This document shows positions 1 to 9,431 of a stretch of DNA of 64,000 nt, piece after piece (the stretch's first letter is position 1; the number at the start of each line of letters is the position of its first letter). A program made the translations under genes and the position numbers. Source of the DNA: Arenibacter nanhaiticus (GTDB lineage Bacteria; Bacteroidota; Bacteroidia; Flavobacteriales; Flavobacteriaceae); the NCBI RefSeq assembly GCF_900141935.1, contig NZ_FQYX01000012.1:42645-106644 (forward strand). Reading direction: 5' to 3'. A model generated the notes under the pieces. The model was not told where the DNA came from. It worked only from the letters and a program-made list of their open reading frames with translations, and did not search any database.

Positions 1-97
1 GACTAATTTTCCTGGGGCATGACAATAATATCCCCTTAGGATTTATTTTTTCCATATTTTTGATGCGTTGTTTGGTTTTACATTTATGTGGAATCAT
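1..97 (-). CDS. N-terminus of a SusC/RagA-like TonB-dependent receptor (partial)
   Basis: An open frame runs off the left edge. It can start at an ATG at 97 or at an in-frame ATG at 55 (MEKINPKGILLS...). Only 18-32 residues are inside the window, so the product cannot be proven. The position, about 93 bp downstream of a FecR gene on the same strand, is where FecI/FecR-controlled SusC-like receptors usually sit. A short basic lead before the signal peptide is also usual in that family. The call is therefore inference from context; the rest of the gene lies to the left. Confidence 0.45.
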   Translation of the reverse strand, partial: MIPHKCKTKQRIKNMEKINPKGILLSCPRKIS

Positions 98-190
98 TTT
101 TACTATTCGGGGAATGGTGGTACATTTCCCGTTTTAGTTTTGCGAAAAACGATTAAAAAACGCTCCTTTCTTAAGTCATATCTATGGGTT

Positions 191-1360
191 TTAGCGTTCG
201 TTAATAATTATTTTATTTCCTTTTTTAGAATATAAAAACTGGTGTTCCAAATTAATATACCCTAGGACCTGCTCAATATTTTCTACATCAACATTAAATG
301 ACGCACTAAATACTTCCTTGTTCAATATTTCGTTATGACATTCGATAGAAACGTTATAACTTCTTTCGAGTTTTTTAATAATATCTTTAAAAGCTAAGCT
401 TCTAAATACGATTTTCCCTTCGATCCAACCTGTATATAGATCAAGATCAATTTTTTCCATGCTTATGTTTTTTTGTTTTTTATTCCAACTAGCCATATGT
501 CCAGGCTCTAGAAGGGAAGAATTGTCTGGTTGAAGAGTATCGTAAACTTGCACCGCCCCTTCTACCAACACCGTCCTTATTTGATCATCCTCTGGATAAG
601 ATGTCATATTAAACTTTGTCCCTAACACAGTAACTCCCAATTCTCCTGAATAGACGGTAAAAGGATGTGCCACATCTTTAGCCACGGAAAAAAAGGCCTC
701 GCCATCTAAAAACACTTCGCGCTTATGTCCTGTTAAAAAGTTTATGGGAAACTTTAAAGTGGTGCCAGAATTAATATCGACCACTGTTCCATCAGAAAGT
801 TCTAATTTAATTTTCTTCCCATTAGGCACAGTTAATTCACTGTACATCAAATCCTCAGATGAATAATCCCCTTGATACTTTAAGATTCCTTTATGCTGGG
901 AGAAAATAGTACTGCCTTTTTTATCTAAGACAGGAATCGAAACTTCAGGGTTAATCGATTGAACTGTTCCGTCTTCCATCCTCAATATTATAGCGGTTGG
1001 ATCAATGGTATTTATCGGTTCAGAAAATGATGAAAAATTATAATAATAGACAAATGATGCCCCAGTAATTGCTAACAATACAGCAGCGGCCCGATATAAT
1101 CTTTTGACAAAACCATATCTTTCTTTTAATTTTAGTTCTTTCTGTATTCTTTTCCAGTCTTGCTTCTTCGATTTTTCTATCGCTTTACGCTGTTTTTTTC
1201 TTGCTAATACACTATCCTTATCTGTAAGACTTTGAACTATATATTCTTCTTCCTTTTGAGACCAAAGCATTTGGCTTTCCTCAACGTCAACCTTCCTTCC
1301 TTCTAAAATAGAATGAGCAATTTCCTTGGATAACTTGAAAACCTTTTTTAGACTATTCAT
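191..1360 (-). CDS. FecR-family anti-sigma factor
   Basis: 389 aa, the usual size for Bacteroidota FecR. The first ~90 residues are basic and cytoplasmic. One membrane segment follows at about 92-110 (AAAVLLAITGASFVYYY), then a periplasmic FecR domain (about 180-280, with the DGTVVDINSGTTLKFP and GEAFFSVAKD motifs) and a C-terminal DUF4974-type domain (about 315-389, with the FKDIIKKLE motif). Such proteins hold an ECF sigma factor inactive until a loaded TonB receptor signals. Its partner sigma gene lies immediately upstream on the same strand, and a probable receptor starts downstream, giving the order sigma, FecR, receptor. The ligand of the system is not visible. Confidence 0.93.
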   Translation of the reverse strand: MNSLKKVFKLSKEIAHSILEGRKVDVEESQMLWSQKEEEYIVQSLTDKDSVLARKKQRKAIEKSKKQDWKRIQKELKLKERYGFVKRLYRAAAVLLAITGASFVYYYNFSSFSEPINTIDPTAIILRMEDGTVQSINPEVSIPVLDKKGSTIFSQHKGILKYQGDYSSEDLMYSELTVPNGKKIKLELSDGTVVDINSGTTLKFPINFLTGHKREVFLDGEAFFSVAKDVAHPFTVYSGELGVTVLGTKFNMTSYPEDDQIRTVLVEGAVQVYDTLQPDNSSLLEPGHMASWNKKQKNISMEKIDLDLYTGWIEGKIVFRSLAFKDIIKKLERSYNVSIECHNEILNKEVFSASFNVDVENIEQVLGYINLEHQFLYSKKGNKIIINER

Positions 1361-1452
1361 CTACAATTTTAATGGTAATTACTAAAAACAATTACCTCTA
1401 AAACGACAATAATCTAAAAGAGGGTGAATAAAATTTTAAAAAAATATTCAAT

Positions 1453-1980
1453 TCATAAATTGGGATGTATCAAAATAAGAAATATGTCTTTTTTTAACAA
1501 TTCCCTCAATTTTCGATATGCCAGTTTTTTTTGTGTTTTCACCGTATTTATAGATATGCTAAGATCCTCTGCTATCTGTTCGTTCGAGAGCCCCTGCATT
1601 GCCAACCTTACAACCTTACCGCTCTTTTTAGGCAAGGTTTTCATTGCCTTTTCAATGATATCGGAAGCTTCGGAAATAATTATTTCTCTTGCTAAAAACG
1701 CGTCGCTCTCTAAATCTTTAAAATCTATTTGGACAGATAAATTCTTTTTTTTGTTATAACTGCTTTTTAAAAAATCTATACTTTTATTTTTAACCGAGGT
1801 ATACAAATAAGACTTCATCGCTGCTTCATCTCCAATTACGATCTTCTTCTTCCAAAGCTTTAGAAATACTTCTTGCACTATATCCTTTGAATCGTCCAAA
1901 CTATCTAAATATTTATTCGCGAATAAACACAAAGGCGTATACAAAGTATTAAACAACACCTTGTAATCTTTTTTATTCAT
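1453..1980 (-). CDS. ECF RNA polymerase sigma factor (FecI-like, Bacteroidota type)
   Basis: About 175 aa from the ATG at 1980; the frame is open upstream to a TTG at 2001. Region 2 is at the N-terminal half (FNTLYTPLCLFANKYLDS, DIVQEVFLKLW). Region 4, with its helix-turn-helix, is near the C-terminus (LPKKSGKVVRLAMQGLSNEQ..., SINTVKTQKKLAYRKLRE). It directs transcription of a polysaccharide- or metal-receptor operon when released by FecR. It is 92 bp upstream of the fecR-like gene, so the two are probably co-transcribed. Confidence 0.92.
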   Translation of the reverse strand: MNKKDYKVLFNTLYTPLCLFANKYLDSLDDSKDIVQEVFLKLWKKKIVIGDEAAMKSYLYTSVKNKSIDFLKSSYNKKKNLSVQIDFKDLESDAFLAREIIISEASDIIEKAMKTLPKKSGKVVRLAMQGLSNEQIAEDLSISINTVKTQKKLAYRKLRELLKKDIFLILIHPNL

Positions 1981-2069
1981 TTGGAGTTTTTCTTCGAACA
2001 ATGGAAAATAAAATTTAAACTAAAACAAGCCTCCTTTCCCTAAAGAACACCCTTTAAGCTTAGAGTATT

Positions 2070-4178
2070 TTAAAAATCATTTAATTGTTCCAAGGCCTCT
2101 TCTACGGTCACTACTGGGAGTTTACAAGTATGGTCCTGACATACGTAGATATAGGTGCCATCCTCAACGAATCGCCCTTTAAACAAAGGCGATTCACTAT
2201 TTTTTTCAGCACCTACGATCAACACATTAGGAAGGTGCTCCTTGTTTAATTGTGCCACTAATTTTTTGGCATCAGCTCCAACAACAGCAATTTCGTAATA
2301 TGGATAGACCGTGTTTAACATCAGGGAGTTCCATTTGGCATAGCTATAGGCATTGTCTTTTACCATAGGAAGCATGGTAGAAAGCATTGTTCTGGCTTTT
2401 TGGGTAGCCTCTTTATTGTAGTCAATATGTCCCAAAAGCAACAAATTCTCGGCCATGATCGAGTTCGGGGAAGGCATCACCCCGTCGTCTGTTTTAATTA
2501 TTTTAGCAATTAACTCATCACTAGAATTAAAACTGAACATACCAGAATTAGCATCCGAAAATTTAGTTGTGGCCGCTTGAATTAATTCTTCGGAAAATTT
2601 CAGATATTCAGCAGACAAACTTGCTCTATACAAATTAAGGGAAGCATTTGCCAATAAGGCATAATCTTCTATATACCCCTCGCTTCTTTTCCCTCCTTTT
2701 TTATAGGAATGAACCAATTGGTCCTTTTGCAGACTGTGAGTCTTAATGAAATTAAAGATTTTCTCGGCCTTCTGTAAATATTCAGGATCGTCAAATGCAT
2801 TGTAAGCCTCTACAAACCCATTGATGAGTAAGGCATTCCATGAGGTTATGATCTTATCATCAATTAACGGAGGAGTCCTTTTATTTCTATGGGTCAGTAA
2901 TTTATCTTTCCAATTTTGTTTCAGAGCTTCCAGTTTTTCTAAGGTAAGGCCGTTTTCCTTGGCAAATTCCTCATCCCTTGTTTTTCTGAAGAGCACATAA
3001 GAATCGTTCTCCCAAATATTGGATCTACTAATATTAAAGTATTTGGAAAAGGTATCAAAGTCAGCCTTCAGGATATCTTTTAGTTCTTTTTCTTTCCATA
3101 TATAGAACTTCCCTTCTTCTCCGTCACTGTCTGCATCAATCGCAGAATAATAAGCTCCTTCTGCATTTTTCATTTCGCGATCTAAAAAGGCTATTGTCTG
3201 CTCAACCACTTTTTTATACAAAGGATCTTTAAAAATGGTATACGCTTTGGAATACACACTTAATAACTGTGCATTATCATAGAGCATTTTCTCAAAATGC
3301 GGAATTTTCCAACGTGCATCTGTACTATATCGGTAAAAGCCACCGGCAATATGATCGTAAACACCACCCATGGCTATATTATCTAGGGTTGTCTTTACAA
3401 AATCTTTGGTTTCCTCATCCTTGGTTATAGCAGCATAATCCATTAGAAAATCTAAGTTCACGGGGACCATAAATTTCTGTTGTCCTTTATTTCCGCCCCA
3501 TTTCAAATCCCAATTAGCTTTCCATTGCTGTACACTTTCGGAAAGAACTTCCTTTTGTAATCCGTCCAGATCCGACACTGGTTCAATGATGTTTACATCT
3601 TCGATGCCTTGGGCCACCATGTCTGCATATTCATTGGCCTTCTTTGGATCTTCTTTATATAGTTTACTTACCTCGGCCAACACCTTCATCCATTGTTCTT
3701 TGGTATGATAGGTCCCCCCATATATAGGCTTCCCATTTGGCAGGGTAATGACATTCAGTGGCCATCCCCCATTGCCCTTGATCAATTGCAAAGCGGTCAT
3801 ATATACATGATCAACATCTGGCCTTTCTTCCCTATCGACCTTGATGTTAACAAAATTCTCGTTCATCAATTTGGCTACCTCCTCGTCTGCGAAAGTCTCC
3901 TCCTCCATTACATGGCACCAATGGCACGAAGAATACCCAACACTTACCAAAACTAATTTGTCTTCTTTTTTAGCTTTCGCTAAAGCCTCATTGCTCCATG
4001 GCTTCCAATGAACCGGATTATGGGCATGCTGTAATAAATATGGACTGGTTTCGTGAACAAGATCGTTTGTAAATTTATGGCTCATTTTTTGTCCTTTGCT
4101 ATCTAAACAAGATAAGCATATTAAAGAAGATATTAGAATTAAGTTTAAAAAGGTAAGTCGTTTATAATGCCGAATCAT
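2070..4178 (-). CDS. Thioredoxin-domain protein, YyaL/DUF255 family, lipoprotein
   Basis: 702 aa. The N-terminus has a hydrophobic signal and a cysteine cluster resembling a lipobox (ICLSC, C24), so it is probably a lipoprotein. The thioredoxin-like DUF255 domain follows, with C85-H-W-C88-H and the family phrase [17 protein letters not shown]. The rest is the (alpha/alpha)6-barrel region typical of spermatogenesis-associated protein 20/YyaL relatives ([35 protein letters not shown]-type motif at [10 protein letters not shown]). The biochemical role of the family is unsettled. It stands alone, with no obvious operon partner. Confidence 0.88.
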   Translation of the reverse strand: MIRHYKRLTFLNLILISSLICLSCLDSKGQKMSHKFTNDLVHETSPYLLQHAHNPVHWKPWSNEALAKAKKEDKLVLVSVGYSSCHWCHVMEEETFADEEVAKLMNENFVNIKVDREERPDVDHVYMTALQLIKGNGGWPLNVITLPNGKPIYGGTYHTKEQWMKVLAEVSKLYKEDPKKANEYADMVAQGIEDVNIIEPVSDLDGLQKEVLSESVQQWKANWDLKWGGNKGQQKFMVPVNLDFLMDYAAITKDEETKDFVKTTLDNIAMGGVYDHIAGGFYRYSTDARWKIPHFEKMLYDNAQLLSVYSKAYTIFKDPLYKKVVEQTIAFLDREMKNAEGAYYSAIDADSDGEEGKFYIWKEKELKDILKADFDTFSKYFNISRSNIWENDSYVLFRKTRDEEFAKENGLTLEKLEALKQNWKDKLLTHRNKRTPPLIDDKIITSWNALLINGFVEAYNAFDDPEYLQKAEKIFNFIKTHSLQKDQLVHSYKKGGKRSEGYIEDYALLANASLNLYRASLSAEYLKFSEELIQAATTKFSDANSGMFSFNSSDELIAKIIKTDDGVMPSPNSIMAENLLLLGHIDYNKEATQKARTMLSTMLPMVKDNAYSYAKWNSLMLNTVYPYYEIAVVGADAKKLVAQLNKEHLPNVLIVGAEKNSESPLFKGRFVEDGTYIYVCQDHTCKLPVVTVEEALEQLNDF

Positions 4179-4525
4179 GTTGATTTTTATTTAGTCTTGG
4201 GCTAAAATACAATAATTGTATTCAATCTATGAATGGAAATGAATGCTATTTAAGGAGACCTTTTATTTCGCTATTGTACGAACTATGAAGGTAAATTTAC
4301 GCTTCATTACTCCCTATAATCGACTACAGCAAGTAAAGTAGAACACGGAAAGGGAGCTATTGCCCACTGCTTTAATTTACAAATAGCTCTTCTAAAATAA
4401 ACGCACCATAACTGGCTAACACTTAAAACAAAACAGCTGCTTAACGTTATAAAAGATAAAAAGATTTCGTTTTCAGGTTTTCAGTTATATCTTAGGGCTC
4501 CTTAATTTTACTTAAAAATTCCTTA
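4179..4525. other. Intergenic region between divergent genes
   Basis: 347 bp between the DUF255 gene and kdgK, which diverge. Promoters for both must lie here. I see no clear operator, hairpin or repeat, and no copy of the GTGTACGTACAC palindrome found in front of uxuA. Confidence 0.5.
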
Positions 4526-5548
4526 ATGAAGAAGGTTATAACTTTTGGCGAAATACTCCTAAGATTGTCCACGGAAAAACACCTTAGGTTTTCACAAGCG
4601 ACAAATTTTAATGCCAATTATGGGGGTGGCGAGTTTAATGTTGCCGTTTCCTTGGCGAACTTTGGACATAAGGCCGAGTTTGTAAGTCGCTTACCCCAAA
4701 ACGATATCGGCCAAAGTGCCTTGCAAGAAATAAGAAAACAAAATGTCGATTCTCAAAACATGCTGTTCGGAGGAGATCGTTTAGGGATCTATTTTTTAGA
4801 AACAGGAGCTGGTTCTCGTGGCAGCAAAGTAGTCTATGACCGCGCTCAAAGTGCTATAGCCGAGATAGAAACAGGCATGATCGATTGGAAGACTGTTTTC
4901 CAGGATGCCGATTGGTTTCATTGGAGCGGTGTAACTCCGGCCATTTCTGCCAATGCCGCGGCCGTTTGTTTAGAAGCTGTTAAAGTGGCCCACGAAATGG
5001 GCCTTACCATTTCTGCCGATTTAAACTATCGCTCCAAACTCTGGAAATACGGAAAAGAACCTAAGGAGATCATGCCAGCATTATTACACTTCAGCCATGT
5101 TATTTTAGGAGATCTGGACACCGCTTTTTTTATGACGGGAAAGGAAAAGGTTCACCCTGACTATCAGGATACGGAAAGCTTGCCTGCCTTATATGATACC
5201 TTGTTTAAGGAGTTTCCAAATTTAAAAATAATGGCTACCACCTTGCGATATTCCATAAATGCCTCGCATCAGAAAATTGGGGGCATCCTTTATGACCATA
5301 AAAATATTTATACCTCACCTATTAGAGAAGCAAACCCGGTAGTTGACAGAGTTGGTAGTGGCGATGCTTTTATGGGAGCTTTAATACATGGCCTATTACA
5401 AGAAGACAATAACCTACAAAGGACAATAGATTTTTCAGTAGCCGCCTGTTGTTTAAAACACAGCATTGCAGGCGATTTTAATTTAGCCACCCTTGAAGAA
5501 ATACAACAATTAGCCAGCGGCGATTCGTCGGGCATAGTAAGTAGATAA
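4526..5548 (+). CDS. kdgK: 2-keto-3-deoxygluconate kinase (PfkB family)
   Basis: 340 aa ribokinase/PfkB sugar kinase. The N-terminal FGEILLRLS and the GGGEFNVAVSLANFG signature are present. The C-terminal PfkB signature DRVGSGDAFMGALIHGLL places the catalytic Asp at residue 280. It should phosphorylate 2-keto-3-deoxygluconate (KDG) to KDPG in the cytoplasm. The KDPG aldolase gene starts 16 bp downstream, so the two form an operon; the specificity call rests on this neighbour and on uxuA. Other PfkB substrates cannot be ruled out by sequence alone. Confidence 0.88.
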   Translation: MKKVITFGEILLRLSTEKHLRFSQATNFNANYGGGEFNVAVSLANFGHKAEFVSRLPQNDIGQSALQEIRKQNVDSQNMLFGGDRLGIYFLETGAGSRGSKVVYDRAQSAIAEIETGMIDWKTVFQDADWFHWSGVTPAISANAAAVCLEAVKVAHEMGLTISADLNYRSKLWKYGKEPKEIMPALLHFSHVILGDLDTAFFMTGKEKVHPDYQDTESLPALYDTLFKEFPNLKIMATTLRYSINASHQKIGGILYDHKNIYTSPIREANPVVDRVGSGDAFMGALIHGLLQEDNNLQRTIDFSVAACCLKHSIAGDFNLATLEEIQQLASGDSSGIVSR

Positions 5549-5564
5549 CGATAATAAAATAAGT

Positions 5565-6233
5565 ATGTCACAATTTTCGAGAATAGAAGTTGCCACACTA
5601 ATGAAGGAAACCGGACTGGTTCCGCTTTTCTATCATCCGGATGTATCCTTGGGAAAAAAAATATTGAAAGCCTGTTATGACGGCGGTGCTCGACTTATAG
5701 AGTTTACCGCTCGTGGAGATTTTGCTCACGAAGTCTTTGCGGAACTCAATAAATATGTCATTCGGGAATTGCCCGAAATGGCTGTTGGGGTCGGTTCTAT
5801 AACCGATGCCGCAGCGGCCTCTCTCTATATGCAAATGGGGGCCAACTTTATAGTTACCCCATCCCTGAGAGAAGATATCGCTGTTGTTTGTAATCGGAGA
5901 AAAGTACTATGGAGTCCCGGATGTGGCAGTCTTACGGAAATAAACAATGCCGAAGAAATGGGATGCGAAATCGTAAAATTATTCCCTGGAGCCAATTATG
6001 GCGCCAATTTTGTGAAGGCCATTAAAGGACCACAGCCTTGGACCAGTGTTATGCCTACCGGAGGGGTCACCTTAGAGAAAGAAAACTTAAAAGCTTGGTT
6101 CGATGCCGGGGTAACATGCGTTGGAATGGGGTCTAACCTTATTAGCAAAACAATATTAGAGAATAAGGATTACGCCGCATTGGAATCTCGAGTAAGGGAA
6201 ACTTTAGCCTTAATAAAAAACGTCCGGCCGTAG
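5565..6233 (+). CDS. eda: KDPG/KHG aldolase
   Basis: 222 aa class I aldolase of the KDPG family, usual length. Visible family features are LIEFTARGDF with the catalytic Glu, GVGSITDAAAA, the Schiff-base lysine in EIVKLFPG (about residue 137) and the phosphate-binding MPTGGV. It cleaves 2-keto-3-deoxy-6-phosphogluconate to pyruvate and glyceraldehyde-3-phosphate. Placed 16 bp after kdgK, it completes the lower part of the uronate pathway. A hairpin terminator follows at 6267-6308. Confidence 0.93.
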   Translation: MSQFSRIEVATLMKETGLVPLFYHPDVSLGKKILKACYDGGARLIEFTARGDFAHEVFAELNKYVIRELPEMAVGVGSITDAAAASLYMQMGANFIVTPSLREDIAVVCNRRKVLWSPGCGSLTEINNAEEMGCEIVKLFPGANYGANFVKAIKGPQPWTSVMPTGGVTLEKENLKAWFDAGVTCVGMGSNLISKTILENKDYAALESRVRETLALIKNVRP

Positions 6234-6266
6234 TTCTAAAGTAAAATTTTCCTTGTTGATGAATTT

Positions 6267-6308
6267 AAAACGAAAAGAAAGTGTCTATCCTATCCTTCTT
6301 TTCGTTTT
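6267..6308. terminator. Hairpin terminator after eda
   Basis: The 13-bp arms AAAACGAAAAGAA and TTCTTTTCGTTTT are perfectly complementary and enclose a 16-nt loop. The arm rich in T lies 3' on the plus strand, as expected for an intrinsic terminator of the kdgK-eda operon. Confidence 0.75.
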
Positions 6309-6371
6309 ATTCATAAGATTCTTCCCCGAACACCGGTAAGAACATTTTTTAAAATAGCTCTTAGCGTATTA

Positions 6372-6455
6372 ATTTGGGCGTTCCCTCCTTCGTCGGGCGG
6401 GCCCTTGTCTATATCCCTTGCTATGCTGCGGGGATGCCGCCGCGGTCCCTAACGC
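6372..6455 (-). repeat. Dispersed GC-rich repeat, copy C
   Basis: About 84 bp beginning TTTGGGCGTTCCC and ending CCCTAACGC. Its reverse complement is nearly identical to the copies at 15296-15380 and 62110-62194, differing mainly at two or three positions. It sits in the convergent gap between eda and uxuA and is far more GC-rich than its surroundings. It has no coding capacity. It looks like a REP/MITE-type non-autonomous element. Confidence 0.85.
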
Positions 6456-6597
6456 AAAAAAAGTGCCTCAACAAAGTTGCATCAGCTAAAAATCAGTAAA
6501 CGAAAAGCAAATTAGGTCCCAGTAAGAAGGATTCCGGCAATCTACTCCAGAACATTAAAGAACAGCAAATGAATACCAAAAATTCATCGGCCCACTA

Positions 6598-7794
6598 TTA
6601 AAGTGGCAGCATAGATTTTCGTATTCCCATTTCCAATCCCCGTAATTCTGCAAGTCCCTTTAACCTTCCTATCGCCGAATAGCCTGGATTTGTTTTTTTC
6701 TTAAGGTCGTCTAACATTTTATGCCCATGATCGGGGCGCATCGGCATTCTGATGTCTTTCCTGCCTTGTTCACTGCGTTTAAGTTGTTCTTCTACCAAAG
6801 CCTTTACTACACCATACATATCTACATCCCCCTCTAGATGGTTCGCCTCATGGAAGTTGCCTTTCTCATCTCTTTGTGTACTTCTCAGGTGAATAAAGTG
6901 AATGCGATTTCCTAGGCTTTTTACCATTTGTACCAAATCGTTGTCCGGACGAACCCCAAAGGATCCGGTACAAAATGTAAGTCCGTTATGGGGGCTATTA
7001 ACGGCTTCGTACATTTCCATGATATCCTCTTCGGTACTTACTACTCTTGGCAGTCCCAATATTGAAAACGGAGGATCGTCTGGATGTATGCACATGTTTA
7101 CACCTGAGCTTTCGGCCACAGGAATAATCTCCTTTAAAAAAGAGAACAGATTGTTTTTTAATTCTACTGCATCAATAGTATCGTAGGCAGCCAATATTTT
7201 ATTGAATTCCTCCAAGCTATACCCCTCCTCGGCTCCGGGTAGCCCGGCAATAATATTGTTCACCAAAGCAGTTTGTTCTGTTGTACTCAATTGTTCTAAG
7301 TATACCCTAGCGGCTTCTTTTTCCTTTTCACTGTATCGCTCCTCTGAGAGCGGTCGTTCTAACAAATAGAGCTCAAAAGCAGCGAAAGCATTTTTTTCAA
7401 AACGTAAGGCTGTAGCGCCATTTTCTAATGGATATTCTAAATGTGTCCTTGTCCAATCCAAAACCGGCATAAAGTTATAACAGATAGTATCTATTCCGGC
7501 CGCCGCCAAATTTATGATGGTCTTCTTATAGTTGTCAATATACAACTGATAGTTTCCTTGTCGGGTTTTAATATTCTCGTGCACTGGCACACTTTCTACC
7601 ACGGACCAAGTAAGCCCTGCTTCTGTAAGTAGTTTTTTACGCTTTACAATTTCGGGCACAGGCCATATTTCCCCATTTGGAATATGGTGCAGCGCCGTAA
7701 CAATACCCGTCGCACCAGCTTGTTTTATATCCATTAAAGATACCGTATCCTTAGGGCCGTACCAACGCCATGTATTTTCTAATCTTAAACTCAT
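6598..7794 (-). CDS. uxuA: Mannonate dehydratase
   Basis: 398 aa, the usual UxuA length. It has a TIM-barrel fold with the family motifs [16 protein letters not shown] at the start, [41 protein letters not shown] and [12 protein letters not shown], which supply the metal-binding His/Asp/Cys residues. It dehydrates D-mannonate to 2-keto-3-deoxygluconate, the substrate of the kinase encoded upstream on the other strand. uxaC and uxuB, which would make mannonate from glucuronate, are not in the window. A LacI-type regulator is divergent, with a palindrome in between. Confidence 0.95.
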   Translation of the reverse strand: MSLRLENTWRWYGPKDTVSLMDIKQAGATGIVTALHHIPNGEIWPVPEIVKRKKLLTEAGLTWSVVESVPVHENIKTRQGNYQLYIDNYKKTIINLAAAGIDTICYNFMPVLDWTRTHLEYPLENGATALRFEKNAFAAFELYLLERPLSEERYSEKEKEAARVYLEQLSTTEQTALVNNIIAGLPGAEEGYSLEEFNKILAAYDTIDAVELKNNLFSFLKEIIPVAESSGVNMCIHPDDPPFSILGLPRVVSTEEDIMEMYEAVNSPHNGLTFCTGSFGVRPDNDLVQMVKSLGNRIHFIHLRSTQRDEKGNFHEANHLEGDVDMYGVVKALVEEQLKRSEQGRKDIRMPMRPDHGHKMLDDLKKKTNPGYSAIGRLKGLAELRGLEMGIRKSMLPL

Positions 7795-7884
7795 ATGGTT
7801 GCATTTATGGAGAATCCCTTCTGTTGTTATTTCGATACTTAAACCAAGATACCTCTAATCACTATGCAAGATAAAAATTTTATC

Positions 7885-7896
7885 GTGTACGTACAC
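7885..7896. promoter_or_regulatory. Candidate LacI-type operator (GTGTACGTACAC)
   Basis: A perfect 12-bp palindrome with a central CG, the symmetry typical of LacI-family operators. It lies between uxuA (start 7794) and the divergent LacI-type gene (8050), 91 bp from the uxuA ATG. That makes it a plausible binding site for the neighbouring regulator. No second copy was seen in front of kdgK. Confidence 0.6.
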
Positions 7897-7946
7897 AAAA
7901 TAAAAAACCATTGTTAAAAAATCTTTTTAAATCTCAACTCCTTTAA

Positions 7947-7954
7947 TACCTTTG
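7947..7954 (+). promoter_or_regulatory. Candidate -7 box (TACCTTTG) of the LacI-type gene
   Basis: Matches the Bacteroidota TAnnTTTG box on the plus strand, about 96 bp before the LacI-type ATG. No convincing -33 TTG was found at the right distance, so this is tentative. Confidence 0.3.
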
Positions 7955-8049
7955 CCACATAAGCTATGGCAACTTATGCCAAGACATTTTGGAAAACCTA
8001 TTCCTAAAAAAGCGACATTATATACCTTGTATTATGTCAAGAAGGCACT

Positions 8050-9117
8050 ATGATCACAATTAAAGAAATTGCAGAAAAAGCCAAAGTTTCGGCAGGGACC
8101 GTAGATAGGGTCCTGCACAACCGCGGAGGAGTCTCCAAAAAGACGGAGGAAAGCGTAAAAAGAGTCCTCAAGGAAAATAATTTCACCCTAAATGTTATAG
8201 CTAGTAGACTCGCTTCGCGAAAAAAATACCACATAGCTACTTTAATTCCCAAACACAATTCTTCTAATTTATTCTGGAAATCGCCTCTTTTAGGCATCTT
8301 GGAAGCCGCCAAGGAAGTTGAGGAATACGGGGTCAAGGTCACTAATTTTCTCTATGAGCAAGTCTCACAAAGCTCATATATTGAGGAAGGAAACAACCTG
8401 ATACATACCAAACCCGATGCCGTAGTCATTGCACCGACCTTTTATGATGAAACCAAGGATATTGTCACAAGATTAGAGGAAAAGAACATTCCTTATCTGT
8501 TTTTAAATATAGATCTTAAAGGGTTTAAAAACCTGTCTTTTATAGGTCAAAATTCCTTTGACGGCGGATATTTAGCTGGTAAACTTATGCATTTGAGTAC
8601 CGGAGGAAAGCATCAGATTCTAATTGTCCAAACACACTTGCAAGACCATAATTATCACGTCACCAAAAAAAGAATAGAAGGCTTCACTTCCTATTATAAA
8701 GATCAGGGCACCAATTTAGAAATCGTACATTTTAACCTTCATAGCCTGGAAAACAAATCCTTCGTAAAAGAAGGCTTACATTCAGTTTTCAGTGCACATC
8801 CCCATATAAATGGAATTTATGTGCCTTCAAGTAGAATTTCAACTATTGCCAATGAAATAGATAGCCAACGGTTAAATCAAATTCGAATGATCGGTTATGA
8901 TACCACAGCCCCTAATCTTCAATCTTTAAAAGAAGACAAAATAACATTTTTAATTTCCCAAAAATCTTTTCATCAGGGGTATCAGGCTGTTCTTTGTTTT
9001 TCGGATTTATTTATAAAAAAAACCCTCCCTCTTTCAAGAATATATTCCCCTTTGGAAATCATAACGAAAGAAAATATCTCCTACGGGAAAGGGTATAAAA
9101 AGGGAAGGCCCTTGTAG
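8050..9117 (+). CDS. LacI-family transcriptional regulator
   Basis: 355 aa. An N-terminal LacI helix-turn-helix (TIKEIAEKAKVSAGTVDRVLHNRGGVS) is followed by a hinge and a periplasmic-binding-protein-like sensor domain (about 60-345; YHIATLIPKHN, FIGQNSFDGGYLAGKLM, IRMIGYDTTAPN). The DRVLHNRGGVS variant of the recognition region is frequent in Bacteroidota sugar regulators. Its position, divergent from uxuA and close to kdgK-eda, suggests it controls uronate use, with a KDG-type or uronate effector. That role is inferred from context. Confidence 0.9.
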   Translation: MITIKEIAEKAKVSAGTVDRVLHNRGGVSKKTEESVKRVLKENNFTLNVIASRLASRKKYHIATLIPKHNSSNLFWKSPLLGILEAAKEVEEYGVKVTNFLYEQVSQSSYIEEGNNLIHTKPDAVVIAPTFYDETKDIVTRLEEKNIPYLFLNIDLKGFKNLSFIGQNSFDGGYLAGKLMHLSTGGKHQILIVQTHLQDHNYHVTKKRIEGFTSYYKDQGTNLEIVHFNLHSLENKSFVKEGLHSVFSAHPHINGIYVPSSRISTIANEIDSQRLNQIRMIGYDTTAPNLQSLKEDKITFLISQKSFHQGYQAVLCFSDLFIKKTLPLSRIYSPLEIITKENISYGKGYKKGRPL

Positions 9118-9431
9118 CGTTTCACCGCAAAATATCTGTTTCACAGATAAGTATTTATAAATATTTCAACAATAAACCAGCTTGGTGTTATATATTTTAT
9201 AAAAAAGCTTTGACTTCCCATAATGCCTTGGGAGAGGCCGTAAAAAATGTTTTAAATTCCTCTCTTTTTGTGTTCAATATTTTGCCATAACCGTATTATT
9301 TACGGCAAATAACTATGATTTCAGAAATAAGTCCATTTTCGCCTTAAATTTGTTTGTCCAAGGCCTTTAAATTGGATAGTTTATAGTAATTTTATTGATT
9401 CAACCAAAAATGAACAAAAATCTATCTATTC
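9118..9431. other. Intergenic region before nagB-like gene
   Basis: 314 bp, AT-rich. It holds an imperfect inverted repeat, TTTGCC...GGCAAA, at about 9281-9311 that could be an operator. Nothing else could be supported. Confidence 0.35.

Noticed and set aside
6372..6455. GC-rich block considered as a tRNA or other RNA gene
   Set aside because: No cloverleaf, and near-identical copies occur at two other intergenic places, so a dispersed repeat is the better explanation.
9281..9311. TTTGCC...GGCAAA inverted repeat upstream of the NagB fusion as a firm operator
   Set aside because: Only six bases pair cleanly and no second copy was found, so it is mentioned only in the intergenic entry.
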